A stretch of 64,000 nt of DNA from Paenibacillaceae bacterium (lineage in GTDB: Bacteria > Bacillota > Bacilli > Paenibacillales > NBRC-103111): contig JAQSYI010000007.1 in assembly GCA_029256185.1 (NCBI GenBank), positions 124,001-188,000 of the forward strand, written 5' to 3'. Positions within the stretch are counted from its first letter, which is position 1. The number at the start of each line of letters is the position of its first letter. The notes below the pieces were generated by a model that did no database searches, was not told the origin of the DNA, and worked only from the letters and a program-made list of their open reading frames with translations. This document shows positions 19,073 through 28,175 of the stretch, piece after piece. A program made the translations under genes and the position numbers.

Positions 19073-19444
19073 TTGTGGCCCCCGACCTTGTGCTTGTGCT
19101 GCCAGTAACTTGGCTTGTCCTGACGGCCAGTTGCTGGCGCTCGCTGCGCACACGCTTGTGGCCCCTGACCTTGTGCTTGGACTGCCAGTAACATGCTTGT
19201 CCTGACGGCCAGTTGCTGGTGCTCGCTGCGCACACGCTTGTGGCCCCCGACCTTGTGCTTGTGCTGCCAGTAACTTGCTTGTCCTGACGGCCAGTTGCTG
19301 GTGCTCGCTGCGCACACGCTTGTGGCCCCTGACCTTGTGCTTGTGCTGCCAGTAACATGCTTGTCCTGACGGCCAGTTGCTGGTGCTCGCTGCGCACACG
19401 CTTGTGGCCCCCGACCTTGTGCTTGTGCTGCCAGTAACATGCTT
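19073..19444. repeat. 82-bp tandem repeat array, about 4.5 copies
   Basis: Copies start at 19073, 19156, 19238 and 19320, with a partial copy at 19402-19444. The unit is 82 bp (83 in the first copy because of one extra G) and begins TTGTGGCCCC. Copies differ at only a few positions. Positions 5-6 of the C-run and the CAGTAAC(A/T)TG region alternate between copies 1/3 and 2/4, so the true ancestral unit may be a dimer of 164 bp. Because 82 is not a multiple of three, every reading frame across it shifts from copy to copy, which argues against coding. Confidence 0.9.
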
Positions 19445-19515
19445 CAGCAGCCTGTACAGTTAATTGTCGTCCTCATGCCGAAGTTGCCCACCTGGCTTCG
19501 CCCACCTGCTTACAC

Positions 19516-19712
19516 ATAACGGAAATTTTTTCCGTTATCCATGCGGATTCTTCATTATTCGCTCTTTTAGCGGAAATTTTTTCCGTTATCCCCTGGTAGG
19601 CTCCCCGAAATAGGCATATTCACCCGGTTTTGAGCAAATTAACGGAAATTTTTTCCGTTAATTCTTCGCATTTACCGAAAAACCTCCTGATAACGGAAAT
19701 TTTTTCCGTTAT
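19516..19712. repeat. Dispersed element with four ~23-bp palindromes, copy A
   Basis: Palindromes with the core TAACGGAAA-TTT-TTTCCGTTA lie at 19516-19538, 19569-19588, 19639-19661 and 19690-19712. The spacers also match those of a second copy at 49336-49530, which has the same internal spacing (about 52, 71 and 51 bp). The stretch 18884-19867 contains no gene, only this element, the 82-bp array and a terminator. Confidence 0.88.
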
Positions 19713-19795
19713 TGGTCGTACCTGCGCTGAAACGCCAGTTGAACGTTTCAGTTCCCGCCTCATGTCCCAGCTATGAGCTGTCGCATGGCATTCGG

Positions 19796-19847
19796 CAAAA
19801 AAGAACCTGCTCCAAAGCAGCCTCGCGGCGCCGTTGGGCAGGTTCTT
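19796..19847 (-). terminator. Rho-independent terminator of the collagen-like gene
   Basis: AAGAACCTGC (19801-19810) pairs with GCAGGTTCTT (19838-19847). On the minus strand the hairpin is followed by a run of T. It lies about 20 bp after the stop at 19868. Confidence 0.88.
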
Positions 19848-19867
19848 GCTATGATAAGATATAGGCT

Positions 19868-20296
19868 TTAGCGGTGTCCGGGGCCTCCCGGACCACCGGG
19901 GCCGCCGTGATGCGGGCCGCCAGGACCTCCGGGACCGCCGGGACCTCCATGCCACCCAGGACCTCCCGGACCACCATGCCAACCGGGACCACCCGGTCCT
20001 CCTGGTCCTCCCGGGCCGCCGGGACCTCCATGCCACCCAGGACCACCCGGTCCTCCCGGGCCGCCATGCCACCCAGGGCCGCCGGGACCTCCGTGCCACC
20101 CGGGACCGCCAAGTCCGGGAAACCATGGCCCCATACCAGGCCATCCGGGTCCCCAGCCGATGGGCAGCGGAAGTGGAACATACTCGGGATAAGGCGCCGG
20201 ATACGGCGGATAGGGCTGATAAGGGGGATATGGACCGTACGGAGGATAAGGGGGATAGCCTACGGTGGATCCGGGATATGAGCTCAAAACCATCAT
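19868..20296 (-). CDS. Collagen-like Gly-X-Y repeat protein with a Tyr/Pro-rich head
   Basis: The 142-residue protein has AGGAG eight bases before the ATG and its own terminator, so it is probably real. Residues about 14-45 are Tyr/Pro repeats (YPPYPPYGPYPPY). Residues about 62-142 run almost entirely in Gly-X-Y triplets, mostly GGP with GWH inserted every three to five triplets, ending in HHG and GPG units. There is no signal peptide or membrane helix. Low-complexity Tyr/Pro/Gly/His proteins are common on Bacillales spore surfaces, so a coat or exosporium role is possible (inference). The coding DNA is itself a short-period repeat and probably length-variable. Confidence 0.7.
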   Translation of the reverse strand: MMVLSSYPGSTVGYPPYPPYGPYPPYQPYPPYPAPYPEYVPLPLPIGWGPGWPGMGPWFPGLGGPGWHGGPGGPGWHGGPGGPGGPGWHGGPGGPGGPGGPGGPGWHGGPGGPGWHGGPGGPGGPGGPHHGGPGGPGGPGHR

Positions 20297-20405
20297 GCAT
20301 CACTCTCCTAAGGATTTGCCACATCATATGTGGAAACCGGGATGCATGATACCCGCCTACTAATAAATGGGCGGAAGAGCGGGATATCCGCCGTTCCCTC
20401 CCGTT

Positions 20406-20642
20406 CTACGTCCAGGCCCAGAAGAAGCCGTCCCGGTCCCAGGCCACTCTGCCGCTATGAAGCTTGCGGAAGGCTTTCTTCACTTCCTTTTCTAAGGAAG
20501 AATGTCCATTCTCGTTAACAAAAATGAACTCCTCCCCAAAATGTGCCTTGATGTGGGCAACGGCGTCCTCCTGGCGGAGCATGCCCTTGAATCTGATTTC
20601 ACCCACCATCCACTCTGCGATCTCCTGCGGGGTTGCTGCCAC
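20406..20642 (-). CDS. Conserved-looking small protein of unknown function
   Basis: A 78-residue protein. I chose GTG 20642, because GGGAGG lies eight bases upstream; an ATG at 20666 has no RBS. It is mixed alpha/beta, starting VAATPQEIAEWMVGEIRF and ending RVAWDRDGFFWAWT, with acidic and basic helices in the middle and no membrane segment. The pattern of a compact helical domain followed by a WDRDGFFW strand suggests a small DNA- or protein-binding fold. I do not recognise a characterised family. Confidence 0.7.
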   Translation of the reverse strand: MAATPQEIAEWMVGEIRFKGMLRQEDAVAHIKAHFGEEFIFVNENGHSSLEKEVKKAFRKLHSGRVAWDRDGFFWAWT

Positions 20643-20731
20643 TGTTATCCCTCCCTCTGTTCCCATGGGCGGCTATTGAATTATTGAGATTGTTCATTCA
20701 TCCTTTATGCCACTCCCGTGTATTCTGGTGC

Positions 20732-22018
20732 TTAATGATCCATTTCAGGGGGTGATGCTTGCTCAATTTCTCTTTGCATTTTACCGAAAATGGCATCCAC
20801 CCCTATCCACCATTTGGGGTCTTCGGCATATCTGGTATTAAGCCACATGATGGGATGGGCGTCGGCAGGCCGGCTCTGACTGATAGACACGATGGTTTTG
20901 GCAGCAATGCGTGCAGAATCCCCAATGTCGGTATTGAAGGATTGCCAGCTATGATAAACATTGAACGGGTTGTTCACAATCCTGTCCGCCTGCTTGTGAT
21001 CCCGGGGAACATAAGCCTGCTCCTGGCCGGTGATGGCGAACAGCAGCAGAGGGTGTATGTCGTATTCCTCCGCCGCGTCAATAATGGCTGTGAGATAAAG
21101 ATCTTCAGCCAGCAGGGAGTTCTTCCCTTCCAGCCACAGCCGCAGCTGGCTGCGATCCACATCGCGGTAGCTGTATTCCGCCGGCAAGGGAGATTGAACC
21201 TGCTGCGAGGCTGGTTCAGCGGCAAGAGAGACGGCAGGCGAAGGGATGCTGACAACGGAAGAAGAGGCTAGGGAGCCGGGAAGCGAACCGGACGCCGCCG
21301 AAAGCAGGGCAAGCGTTAGCACAGCCGGAATAACCGGGACATAACGGCAAGTCTGCCGGAACAGCCGGAGGAGGACAGAAAGCGCCGTCTCCCCAGGGGC
21401 TGGCCCCTTCATATCGATCCAGCGCCGCAAGGATACAGCCGCTTGGATTCGTACATGCAGCCGTGCCCATACCTCCTCCGGCTCCTGCACCAGCTCCGGC
21501 CCATGACCCTGCACCCACATGCACTCCGGCCCATGACCCCGCTCTTGCACCAGCTCCGGCCTCTGTGTTCGTTCCCGCCCTTGCCCTTTTTCTCGCTCCT
21601 GTCCCTGTTCCCGCCCTTGCTCCGGCCTCCGGCCCCGCTCCTGTCCTTGCCCCCGTGATTGCCTCAACTCTGTTAAGGTCAAGCGGTGCTCCTCCATCCA
21701 GCGGGCAAGCTGCTGCAGCCCGGATTCCTCCAGCTCCAGCTTCGTACAGGCCTCCAGAATATCCCGGGAGAATAAGGCAAACCGCCCCTCCAGCCCCATC
21801 CGTCTGAGCAGTTCCTGACGAAGCCGCACCTTCACCGGTTCCTCGAAGTCCGGCAGCCGCATATCGATGGACCGATGAACCGCATTGGCCAATAAGGCCG
21901 CACGCTGGGCAGAGGTGAAGCCTGGATGCTTGCGTTCAATATACAGCCTGATCCGGCGGATAGCCGCCTCATCCAAAAATGCCTTGTCCTCCACCACTTG
22001 CTGAGAAAGATGGTTCAT
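20732..22018 (-). CDS. Membrane protein with low-complexity linker and lysozyme-like C-terminus
   Basis: A 428-residue protein with AGGAT upstream. Residues 1-115 are a helical cytoplasmic domain. Residues about 118-182 are a low-complexity Gln/Glu/Arg/Gly tract built from short imperfect repeats (GQGQERGRRPEQG, QGHGPE). One hydrophobic helix lies near 228-252. The extracellular C-terminus (about 285-428) contains DIHPLLLFAITGQEQAYVPR and NNPFNVYHSW, which resemble the active-site Glu helix and substrate groove of lytic transglycosylase or glucosaminidase folds. A cell-wall function is inferred; the catalytic Glu would be in the GQEQ motif. It follows the Dabb gene by 38 bp. Confidence 0.65.
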   Translation of the reverse strand: MNHLSQQVVEDKAFLDEAAIRRIRLYIERKHPGFTSAQRAALLANAVHRSIDMRLPDFEEPVKVRLRQELLRRMGLEGRFALFSRDILEACTKLELEESGLQQLARWMEEHRLTLTELRQSRGQGQERGRRPEQGREQGQEREKGQGRERTQRPELVQERGHGPECMWVQGHGPELVQEPEEVWARLHVRIQAAVSLRRWIDMKGPAPGETALSVLLRLFRQTCRYVPVIPAVLTLALLSAASGSLPGSLASSSVVSIPSPAVSLAAEPASQQVQSPLPAEYSYRDVDRSQLRLWLEGKNSLLAEDLYLTAIIDAAEEYDIHPLLLFAITGQEQAYVPRDHKQADRIVNNPFNVYHSWQSFNTDIGDSARIAAKTIVSISQSRPADAHPIMWLNTRYAEDPKWWIGVDAIFGKMQREIEQASPPEMDH

Positions 22019-22056
22019 CGGTTATCATCCTGTCCGCTTAAGGGTATGGAGGGATG

Positions 22057-22362
22057 CTACTTCACAACCGGATAGTCCACGACAACAACCTGATCAAGAA
22101 TGCCGTCCAAGGAACGGACGAATTCCTGATGCTTGGGATGGGGCCCGTACTGCCGAAGCGCCTCCCGGTCCGTGAAGGTGACCCGGAGCCCCAGCGAATA
22201 CCCGTGAATATTGTCCGTCTCCTCGGTCATATTCACCCCTGCGGTTAGCTCCACAATACCGGGAATATGATCCTTAAAGGTCAGCAGCAGTTCCAGCAGC
22301 TGCCGCTCCTGCTCCGGCCGGTAATGTTCGTTGAACCGGAAGATAACGAGATGCTCCATCAT
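22057..22362 (-). CDS. Dabb-family (stress-responsive A/B barrel) protein
   Basis: A 101-residue single-domain protein with AAGGAG upstream of a double ATG. MEHLVIFRFNEHYRPEQERQ, then NIHGYSLGLRVTFTDREALR, then YGPHPKHQEF match the dimeric ferredoxin-like Dabb fold, including the G-x-x-x-x-x-R-V-x-F strand and the HPxHxxF motif. Members of this family are small cytoplasmic enzymes or stress proteins with varied reactions, so the substrate is unknown. It heads a small minus-strand gene row reaching down to 20406. Confidence 0.85.
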   Translation of the reverse strand: MMEHLVIFRFNEHYRPEQERQLLELLLTFKDHIPGIVELTAGVNMTEETDNIHGYSLGLRVTFTDREALRQYGPHPKHQEFVRSLDGILDQVVVVDYPVVK

Positions 22363-22682
22363 GATATAATAAGCTCCTTTTTGGCGGAATCCTTGTAGAC
22401 AAGGGTAACGGTATATTGTGCCAAACTTATACAGACACCACTATCAAAACTGTAAGCCAGACAAAGCATTCCAGTCAAGCCTTACTTGCAGGGAGAGCAC
22501 TTTTCCTCCGTCTCCCCGGAGTGGGGTGCTGCTCTTCAACAACGCAAACAAAGACGCTTCCCCCAATTGGAGAATACGTCTTGTCTGCTCACCAGCATGA
22601 TGCGGTGTACCAAATGATTTTACCAAATCCTTGTCTCCCGGCTGACTACCGGCAGATGCGGCTGCCCTTCCAACACCGCGGG
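22363..22682. other. Intergenic stretch between GH94 and Dabb genes
   Basis: No gene is supported in these 320 bases. On the minus strand a weak promoter candidate, TTACAG-18-TATAAG, lies upstream of the Dabb gene. GAGCAGCAC and GTGCTCTC arms near 22495-22535 could form a hairpin ending the upstream GH94 operon. No riboswitch class was recognised. Confidence 0.35.
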
Positions 22683-24980
22683 TTAACCAAGCTCTACTTC
22701 AACCGCATAGGTGCGCCCGTCTTCATAAGGAAGCACAGCGCCCACCCATTCTTGGCCGTCCACACGGAGCCAGGCAACTCGCCGTTCCACACCGGTCGGA
22801 TTGCTCACATGCACAATATATCTGGCTCCCCGGAATATTCGTGATACCTTGAAGCTGCCCCATTCACAGGGGATGCACGGGTCAATGACAAGCCCTGCCG
22901 CCGTAGCGCGAATGCCAAGCACATAGTCCAGAACCGTCCACAGCATCCATCCTACGGTTCCCGTAGAATTGTGATGGCTTGACTGTCCAAAGTTCGGTGA
23001 ATCTCCCAGTCCATAATAGAAGTTTGGGATAAAAATCGGCACCTGTCCGTTCTTTTCCGGAGGATTGTCCGGATTGGTAGGAAGCGTCTTGCGGATCGTC
23101 TCATATGCTCTGGACCCGCGACCGGCTTGGCAGTCTGCGAACGCCTTAAACATGGAGGCGTGGCAATAAACGGAGCCGTTCTCCGTGGTGCCGGCCAGCT
23201 TGATGCTGATCCTGCCCCATTTGGGGTTCCACTCCGAGAATGGCGGCGTTAGCAGCAAGGGCCCTGCCGGTGTGTCCAGGCTGTCGATAGCTTCCAAACA
23301 TTGGTCAAGCCGCCCGCCACGGGCTGCTCCGCTCATAACCGCCCAAGTCTGGGTGTTCAGGAACAGCTGTCCTTCCTTATCCCGGGCCGTCCCGAAGGCT
23401 GCACCGGCATCATCGAAGCCCGCCACGTACCAGGCTCCGTCCCAGCAGCTGTCGTTCAATGCCCGGTCCAAATCTGCCGCCGTCCGCTCCAGCCGCCGGG
23501 CCGTCCCATCGTCCCCCCGCAGTCGGCAAAACGGCAGCAACGCATGAATACCGTATGTCAAAGCCATGGTGCTCCAGGCCGACTCTCCTCTGCCCAGCCG
23601 CCCCGGACCGTTGATGGGATCGTTCCAGTCTCCATGCCCCATCAGGCATAATCCGTGAGCACCCGTGTCATTGGCCATATAGTCGATAGCCAGAAGCAGA
23701 TGGTCATAAATGGAAGACTTATGCTCCGAATCCTTGAACCCGACTTCACGGTCCAGAAGCTTTGCATCCCCTGCCTGATCGATCAAGGCCAGCAGACAGA
23801 TGACAAGCCAGACCGGACCATCCTTATGGGTAAGCAGACAGAGCTTCTGGGGAGGGGAACCGTCGGTCATGATCCACTGCTGGATGAACCCGCTCTGTTC
23901 CTGCCGGGCAAGCACCGTCTCCATATAACCCAGTGCCTCCTCAGGGCTGATCATGGCATAGCCCAACGCATCCTGAAGCTGATTGCGAATCGGACAATAA
24001 CGGGACATCCGGTTCGTCCGGGTCTGGAGCACAATCTGCTTCTTCAGCCAATGGTTCATGAAATAGTTCAGATGCTCATCCGGAGTTTCGACGACAAAGC
24101 GTCCGGCAAGCTCCTCCCAGTGACGGTTCACCTGCTCCAGCAGCTTCTCCGGCCCGGCCGCAAGGATCTGTCTCTTCACCTCCAGCGCTTCCCCCCAGCT
24201 CCCGGCACATCCCAGCGCCAGGGTCACGCGCTCCTGCCCTCCGGATGCAAGAGTCAACCGGTGGTGCAGAGCCCCGACAGGATTGTCAGCTTCGCCCCGC
24301 TGACTGAAGCAGCTCCCCCGTGCCACAGTCACGGGCAATTCCCCCGCATCATCACCCCCAAAAAAACGCCGCTCACTGCAATCATAAGACTCCGTCTGCC
24401 GGTCAGCAAACAAGTATACAAGATTGGAGTGACGGTCATACTTCTCCTTCTCCTCATAGAACACGTGATACGGAAAGGAAAAGCTGGTCAACAGCTGCTC
24501 TTTTTCATGATACTGGCATATGCTTCCCATAACCCCCCCGTTCTCGATGGAAAATACGGAAAACAGCGACAGCCTCCGGTCCCGTCCTGATTCGTTCGAT
24601 AACGCAATCGTCCATATCTCGCACATTCCTTGCAATGGAACGAAGGTCCGTATGGTTGCCTTGACGCCGTCGAAGCAGGAGCGGATCTCTGTATAGCCCA
24701 GGGCATGGGTACAGCTATAGGAATCAAGCGGGGTTTTCAGCGGCTGATAGGCCGGGCACCAGACCTGCCCGGACTCCTCATCCCGGATATAGAAATATTT
24801 GTATCCTTCCCGGTTATATTCCCGCTGCCGGGGAGATAAAACCGTGCTCTTCCCCTGCCCGGTCTGGGACACCTCCATATAATAGGAGTCATTAAACAAG
24901 TAGTTGAACCAACGCGCCGGTGTACGGGGGGTATGGATTACATATTGCGCCCCCGCTGCGGTGAAATTCCCATAGGTCAT
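22683..24980 (-). CDS. GH94-family glycoside phosphorylase
   Basis: A 765-residue cytoplasmic protein. I chose ATG 24980 with GAGAGGTG upstream; an ATG at 25004, four bases after the previous stop, has no spaced RBS. The N-terminal beta-sandwich has the FNDSYYMEVSQTGQG pattern. The (alpha/alpha)6 domain has RNQLQDALGYAM near residue 333 and GHGDWNDPINGPGR near 448, whose second Asp is the likely general acid. GTTENGSVYCHASMFKAF forms part of the phosphate and substrate site. Relatives phosphorolyse beta-linked glucosides such as cellobiose, cellodextrins, laminaribiose or cellobionate. It is the last gene of the locus 3 operon and should split the imported sugar. Confidence 0.88.
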   Translation of the reverse strand: MTYGNFTAAGAQYVIHTPRTPARWFNYLFNDSYYMEVSQTGQGKSTVLSPRQREYNREGYKYFYIRDEESGQVWCPAYQPLKTPLDSYSCTHALGYTEIRSCFDGVKATIRTFVPLQGMCEIWTIALSNESGRDRRLSLFSVFSIENGGVMGSICQYHEKEQLLTSFSFPYHVFYEEKEKYDRHSNLVYLFADRQTESYDCSERRFFGGDDAGELPVTVARGSCFSQRGEADNPVGALHHRLTLASGGQERVTLALGCAGSWGEALEVKRQILAAGPEKLLEQVNRHWEELAGRFVVETPDEHLNYFMNHWLKKQIVLQTRTNRMSRYCPIRNQLQDALGYAMISPEEALGYMETVLARQEQSGFIQQWIMTDGSPPQKLCLLTHKDGPVWLVICLLALIDQAGDAKLLDREVGFKDSEHKSSIYDHLLLAIDYMANDTGAHGLCLMGHGDWNDPINGPGRLGRGESAWSTMALTYGIHALLPFCRLRGDDGTARRLERTAADLDRALNDSCWDGAWYVAGFDDAGAAFGTARDKEGQLFLNTQTWAVMSGAARGGRLDQCLEAIDSLDTPAGPLLLTPPFSEWNPKWGRISIKLAGTTENGSVYCHASMFKAFADCQAGRGSRAYETIRKTLPTNPDNPPEKNGQVPIFIPNFYYGLGDSPNFGQSSHHNSTGTVGWMLWTVLDYVLGIRATAAGLVIDPCIPCEWGSFKVSRIFRGARYIVHVSNPTGVERRVAWLRVDGQEWVGAVLPYEDGRTYAVEVELG

Positions 24981-25007
24981 CTTCAAAGCACCTCTCCCAT
25001 CCATACC

Positions 25008-28000
25008 CTATTGCATAAGCCCCATCCTCAGTACAGGTCTGTAGGCTGCGTTATTATATTCCCGGCTGGCGAAGTCCACCCGCAGGGACGAGACGGAATC
25101 ATCCGTCAGACAGAGGTTCAATACCTTACCTCCTGCTTCCAGCTGCGCTTTCACCATGGATGTCAGATCGAAGCTGTACCATTGACCGGCGGAGGCCACC
25201 GTTGCGGCCGCTCCCGTTGCAGCTTCTGCCGCAGGAGCATTAGCCCAGGTAACAGCCAGCTCCGGAAGCACCCCGTCATAGACAGCCCGGTGTACGGAGA
25301 CCGGCATATTCCGGGTGGAATCCTGCACACTGACAGCATACAGCTTCAGCTCGGCGGTGCCGATACTGCCGGGAACAACTCCCTCCAGGTCGAAGCTCAT
25401 ATACATCTTCCGGGAGAAACCAAGGCCGGGATTGGACTCTTGCTTGACGGTGAGAAGCTGCTCCGTCCCGAAGTTGGCGGTTGAATAGCTGCCGCTGCGC
25501 ACCAAGGTATCCGCTGCAGGGGATAATTCCTCATAAGAGACAATCGCCTCTTCCGTCAGACCAACGTTTAATACTGGTCTGTATGCCGCTGTGCCGTACT
25601 CCCGGCTGGCGAAGTCCACCCGCAGGGAGGTCTTGGAATCATCCGTCAGGCAAATATTCAGTACCTGGCTCCCCGCCTCCAGCTGTGCTTTTACCAGCGA
25701 TGTCAGATCGAAGCTGTACCATTGACCGGCGGAGGTCACCCCGGCCAGTGAGCTGACAAAGGCGGTTGCGGCCGGCGCATTGGCCCATGTGACAGCCGTT
25801 TCCGGAAGCGCTCCCCCGTAGACAGCCCAGTGCACGGAGACAGGCGCTGTCATTGCCTGATTTTCCACGCTGACGGCATATAGCTTGAGCTCGGCTATAC
25901 CCAATGAATGCAAGGACAGGCTGCTCAGATCAAAGCTCATGTATGATTTCCTGGAATACCCATCGTTTATATTGGATTGCTGCTTAATCGTAAGCAAGGG
26001 GTCCGTTCCATAATTATCCGATGAATAGCTGCCGCTGCGCACAAAGGCATCCGCGGTGGGAGACAGCTTCGTGTAAGCGATAATATCCGGCGCTTCCGGT
26101 TCCTCCGGCGCTTCAGGCGTTGGTGCAGGCCCGGTATACGGCGGAGCTGCGGAAATATCCACTCCCCCGTCAAGGAAGGAAATCAGCGGATACACATTAT
26201 CGTTGAAGGACTTCATCCGATTCAGCAAGGACGGGTACGGGTCGTACTGAATATTCAGTATTCCTTTGTTGGCATCTGTGTTGGAGGGATCGGCTGTGGT
26301 GTCATACGGATCATTGTCCAGATATTTGAACCAGTGCCACCCGATAATATTTTTGGACTCCAGCAGGGCCAGCGCATAGTTTTGATAAAATTTTCCCCGG
26401 TCATCCTGGGTTTTGACGATCCAACCCGCTCCGGAGGTATTGGGAAATCCCGAATCCTCTCCCTTGGTGTACCACTCGGTGATGATAACGGGCTTGCCCG
26501 ACCATGAGGTCCACAGATTCATCAGCCTCGAATCCGGGGTCCAGGTCATATAATAGTTCATGGCAATTACATCGAGATAGCGGCCGGCTGCCTGAAAGAT
26601 CCCTTTGCCGAGAAAGCTGGGGTTGGTCAGCCGGGTACCCAGCATCAGGTGGTTGGGATCATACTTCTTGATAGCCTGAGTGGTGACCTCGTAATACCGG
26701 CCGTACAGATATTCCAGAAAAGCCTGCTGATCGGTCCAATCAATATCGGCCACAACGGCAGCCTCACCCTTACGCTCCTTAAACCACGTCCAGGCCGCCT
26801 GGCCTGTGTAGCCCAGGGCGGGGTCCGCCAAATTCACAGCCAAATATTTATTCAGCAGATCCGGGGTGGAGGGCAGTTCATTGTCGGTAAAATAGCCCAG
26901 CAAATACCTGTCGTTCCTGTTAGCTGCCAAGGTGCTGGCCAACTGGTCCGCATATACGGCGAAGCCGGGGTCAAGGATCGGCATCACATCATTGGGATAG
27001 CCCTTATGTCCCGATTGCTGGACTGTTATCCCAAGAATATCCGCATAGCCTTGAATAAAGTACAGCAGCCTGGTGGAAGCAAGCCGTTCCGAGGCCTGAT
27101 TCAGCTTGGTTTCCTGGGTCCAGGCTCCTGTGCCGTTGAAGCCGTTGCCCTTGAGCAAATTCACACTGAAGTCCGCCCATTGGGGCACGCTGCTGCCGAA
27201 TTTCTGGGCGAAGCTGGCCGCATAGCTGGGACCCGACCCGGGTTCCACACTTACGATGGCTTTATTGATGTAGAGATATCCATCCGGGTCAACCAGCCAC
27301 CAGCGGCCATCGATCTGGAGGGGATAGAAGAAGCCCTTGGCCTGGACCTGCTTTCCCTTCCATCCCCCGTATTGGCTGTATTCCACGGATTCATCCCCCG
27401 CCGTGAATCCGGTGACATTCTCCAGCGTAACCGTGTCATAGGGCTTCCATGAAGGAACCGAGGTCTTTCCTTTGGTGTCTACAGAGACAGTGGGATAGGT
27501 GCTGCCGGGTTCCTCCGGCTCCGGATCAGGCACCGTTCCGGGAGCCGCTCCCGGGGTATTCAACAGAAGGAACGGAGAGAATTCCTCCAGACCGTCTTGG
27601 CTGGCAAAGCTGGTGCGCACCTCCGGGCCTGATGGTGCGGTAATACACAGACTCACTGTCTTGTCTCCTGCCAGCTCGGACAGGACAAACCCGGTTACAT
27701 CCAGCGTCACCCAGCGGTTGACTATTTCAATTGTGAGGTTATCCAGCAACACGCCCCGTTGCGGAGCACTGCTCCAGGTGATTTCCTGCTCATTCCATCC
27801 GTCATCCGTCACGGCATATACCTGCACAGGACTTGACATATCATCCTGGATATAGGTGTTGTACAGTCTCAGCTTGGCACTGCTGACGGAGGTTTCCGGT
27901 ATGGAGGACAGATCAAACTTCAGATAAATGTTGCGGCTGTTTCCCGCTTCCGTTGTGCTTTTGACCTCCAGCAGATAATCCTTGCCGAAATTTTGTCCCG

Positions 28001-28175
28001 AATAGGCGCCTGACCGGGTAAAGGCATCCGCCGCAGGAGCAATGCTCACCATGGTAGGAGCCGATACTGTCCGGGGTGCTTGATCCTTAGCCATAACAGC
28101 GCTTCCAATAGCGTTTGTACCTATTAATAAACCAGATAAAAATAATAGCATCTTTCTTCTGACAGATAACCTCAT
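25008..28175 (-). CDS. Secreted agarase-like GH-A hydrolase with three DNRLRE modules
   Basis: A 1055-residue secreted protein with a signal peptide ending near residue 29. A DNRLRE (CBM96-like) module spans about 43-205, the catalytic domain about 235-680, and two more DNRLRE modules about 703-870 and 877-1055; the last two are close duplicates. The catalytic part begins IDGRWWLVDPDGYLYINKAI, the entry typical of GH50-type beta-agarases. YFTDNELP (Glu433) is the likely acid/base and ITEWYTKG (Glu567) the nucleophile. A Pro/Glu linker precedes the C-terminal modules. It lies between the importer genes and GH94 and likely feeds them. The substrate is uncertain because the other loci suggest plant or bacterial polysaccharides rather than agar. 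Confidence 0.82.
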   Translation of the reverse strand: MRLSVRRKMLLFLSGLLIGTNAIGSAVMAKDQAPRTVSAPTMVSIAPAADAFTRSGAYSGQNFGKDYLLEVKSTTEAGNSRNIYLKFDLSSIPETSVSSAKLRLYNTYIQDDMSSPVQVYAVTDDGWNEQEITWSSAPQRGVLLDNLTIEIVNRWVTLDVTGFVLSELAGDKTVSLCITAPSGPEVRTSFASQDGLEEFSPFLLLNTPGAAPGTVPDPEPEEPGSTYPTVSVDTKGKTSVPSWKPYDTVTLENVTGFTAGDESVEYSQYGGWKGKQVQAKGFFYPLQIDGRWWLVDPDGYLYINKAIVSVEPGSGPSYAASFAQKFGSSVPQWADFSVNLLKGNGFNGTGAWTQETKLNQASERLASTRLLYFIQGYADILGITVQQSGHKGYPNDVMPILDPGFAVYADQLASTLAANRNDRYLLGYFTDNELPSTPDLLNKYLAVNLADPALGYTGQAAWTWFKERKGEAAVVADIDWTDQQAFLEYLYGRYYEVTTQAIKKYDPNHLMLGTRLTNPSFLGKGIFQAAGRYLDVIAMNYYMTWTPDSRLMNLWTSWSGKPVIITEWYTKGEDSGFPNTSGAGWIVKTQDDRGKFYQNYALALLESKNIIGWHWFKYLDNDPYDTTADPSNTDANKGILNIQYDPYPSLLNRMKSFNDNVYPLISFLDGGVDISAAPPYTGPAPTPEAPEEPEAPDIIAYTKLSPTADAFVRSGSYSSDNYGTDPLLTIKQQSNINDGYSRKSYMSFDLSSLSLHSLGIAELKLYAVSVENQAMTAPVSVHWAVYGGALPETAVTWANAPAATAFVSSLAGVTSAGQWYSFDLTSLVKAQLEAGSQVLNICLTDDSKTSLRVDFASREYGTAAYRPVLNVGLTEEAIVSYEELSPAADTLVRSGSYSTANFGTEQLLTVKQESNPGLGFSRKMYMSFDLEGVVPGSIGTAELKLYAVSVQDSTRNMPVSVHRAVYDGVLPELAVTWANAPAAEAATGAAATVASAGQWYSFDLTSMVKAQLEAGGKVLNLCLTDDSVSSLRVDFASREYNNAAYRPVLRMGLMQ

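Noticed and set aside
18933..19440. Minus-strand proteins of 130-156 residues
   Set aside because: All are readings of the 82-bp array in rotating frames, without start signals.
19073..19444. CRISPR array
   Set aside because: The 82-bp units are contiguous with no variable spacers, and no cas gene is in the window.
19868..20327. Other open frames over the collagen-like gene
   Set aside because: GC-rich short-period repeats keep several frames open; only the Gly-X-Y frame has an RBS and terminator.
22363..22682. Riboswitch or T-box leader before the Dabb gene
   Set aside because: Some pairing is possible, but no conserved core of a known class could be recognised.
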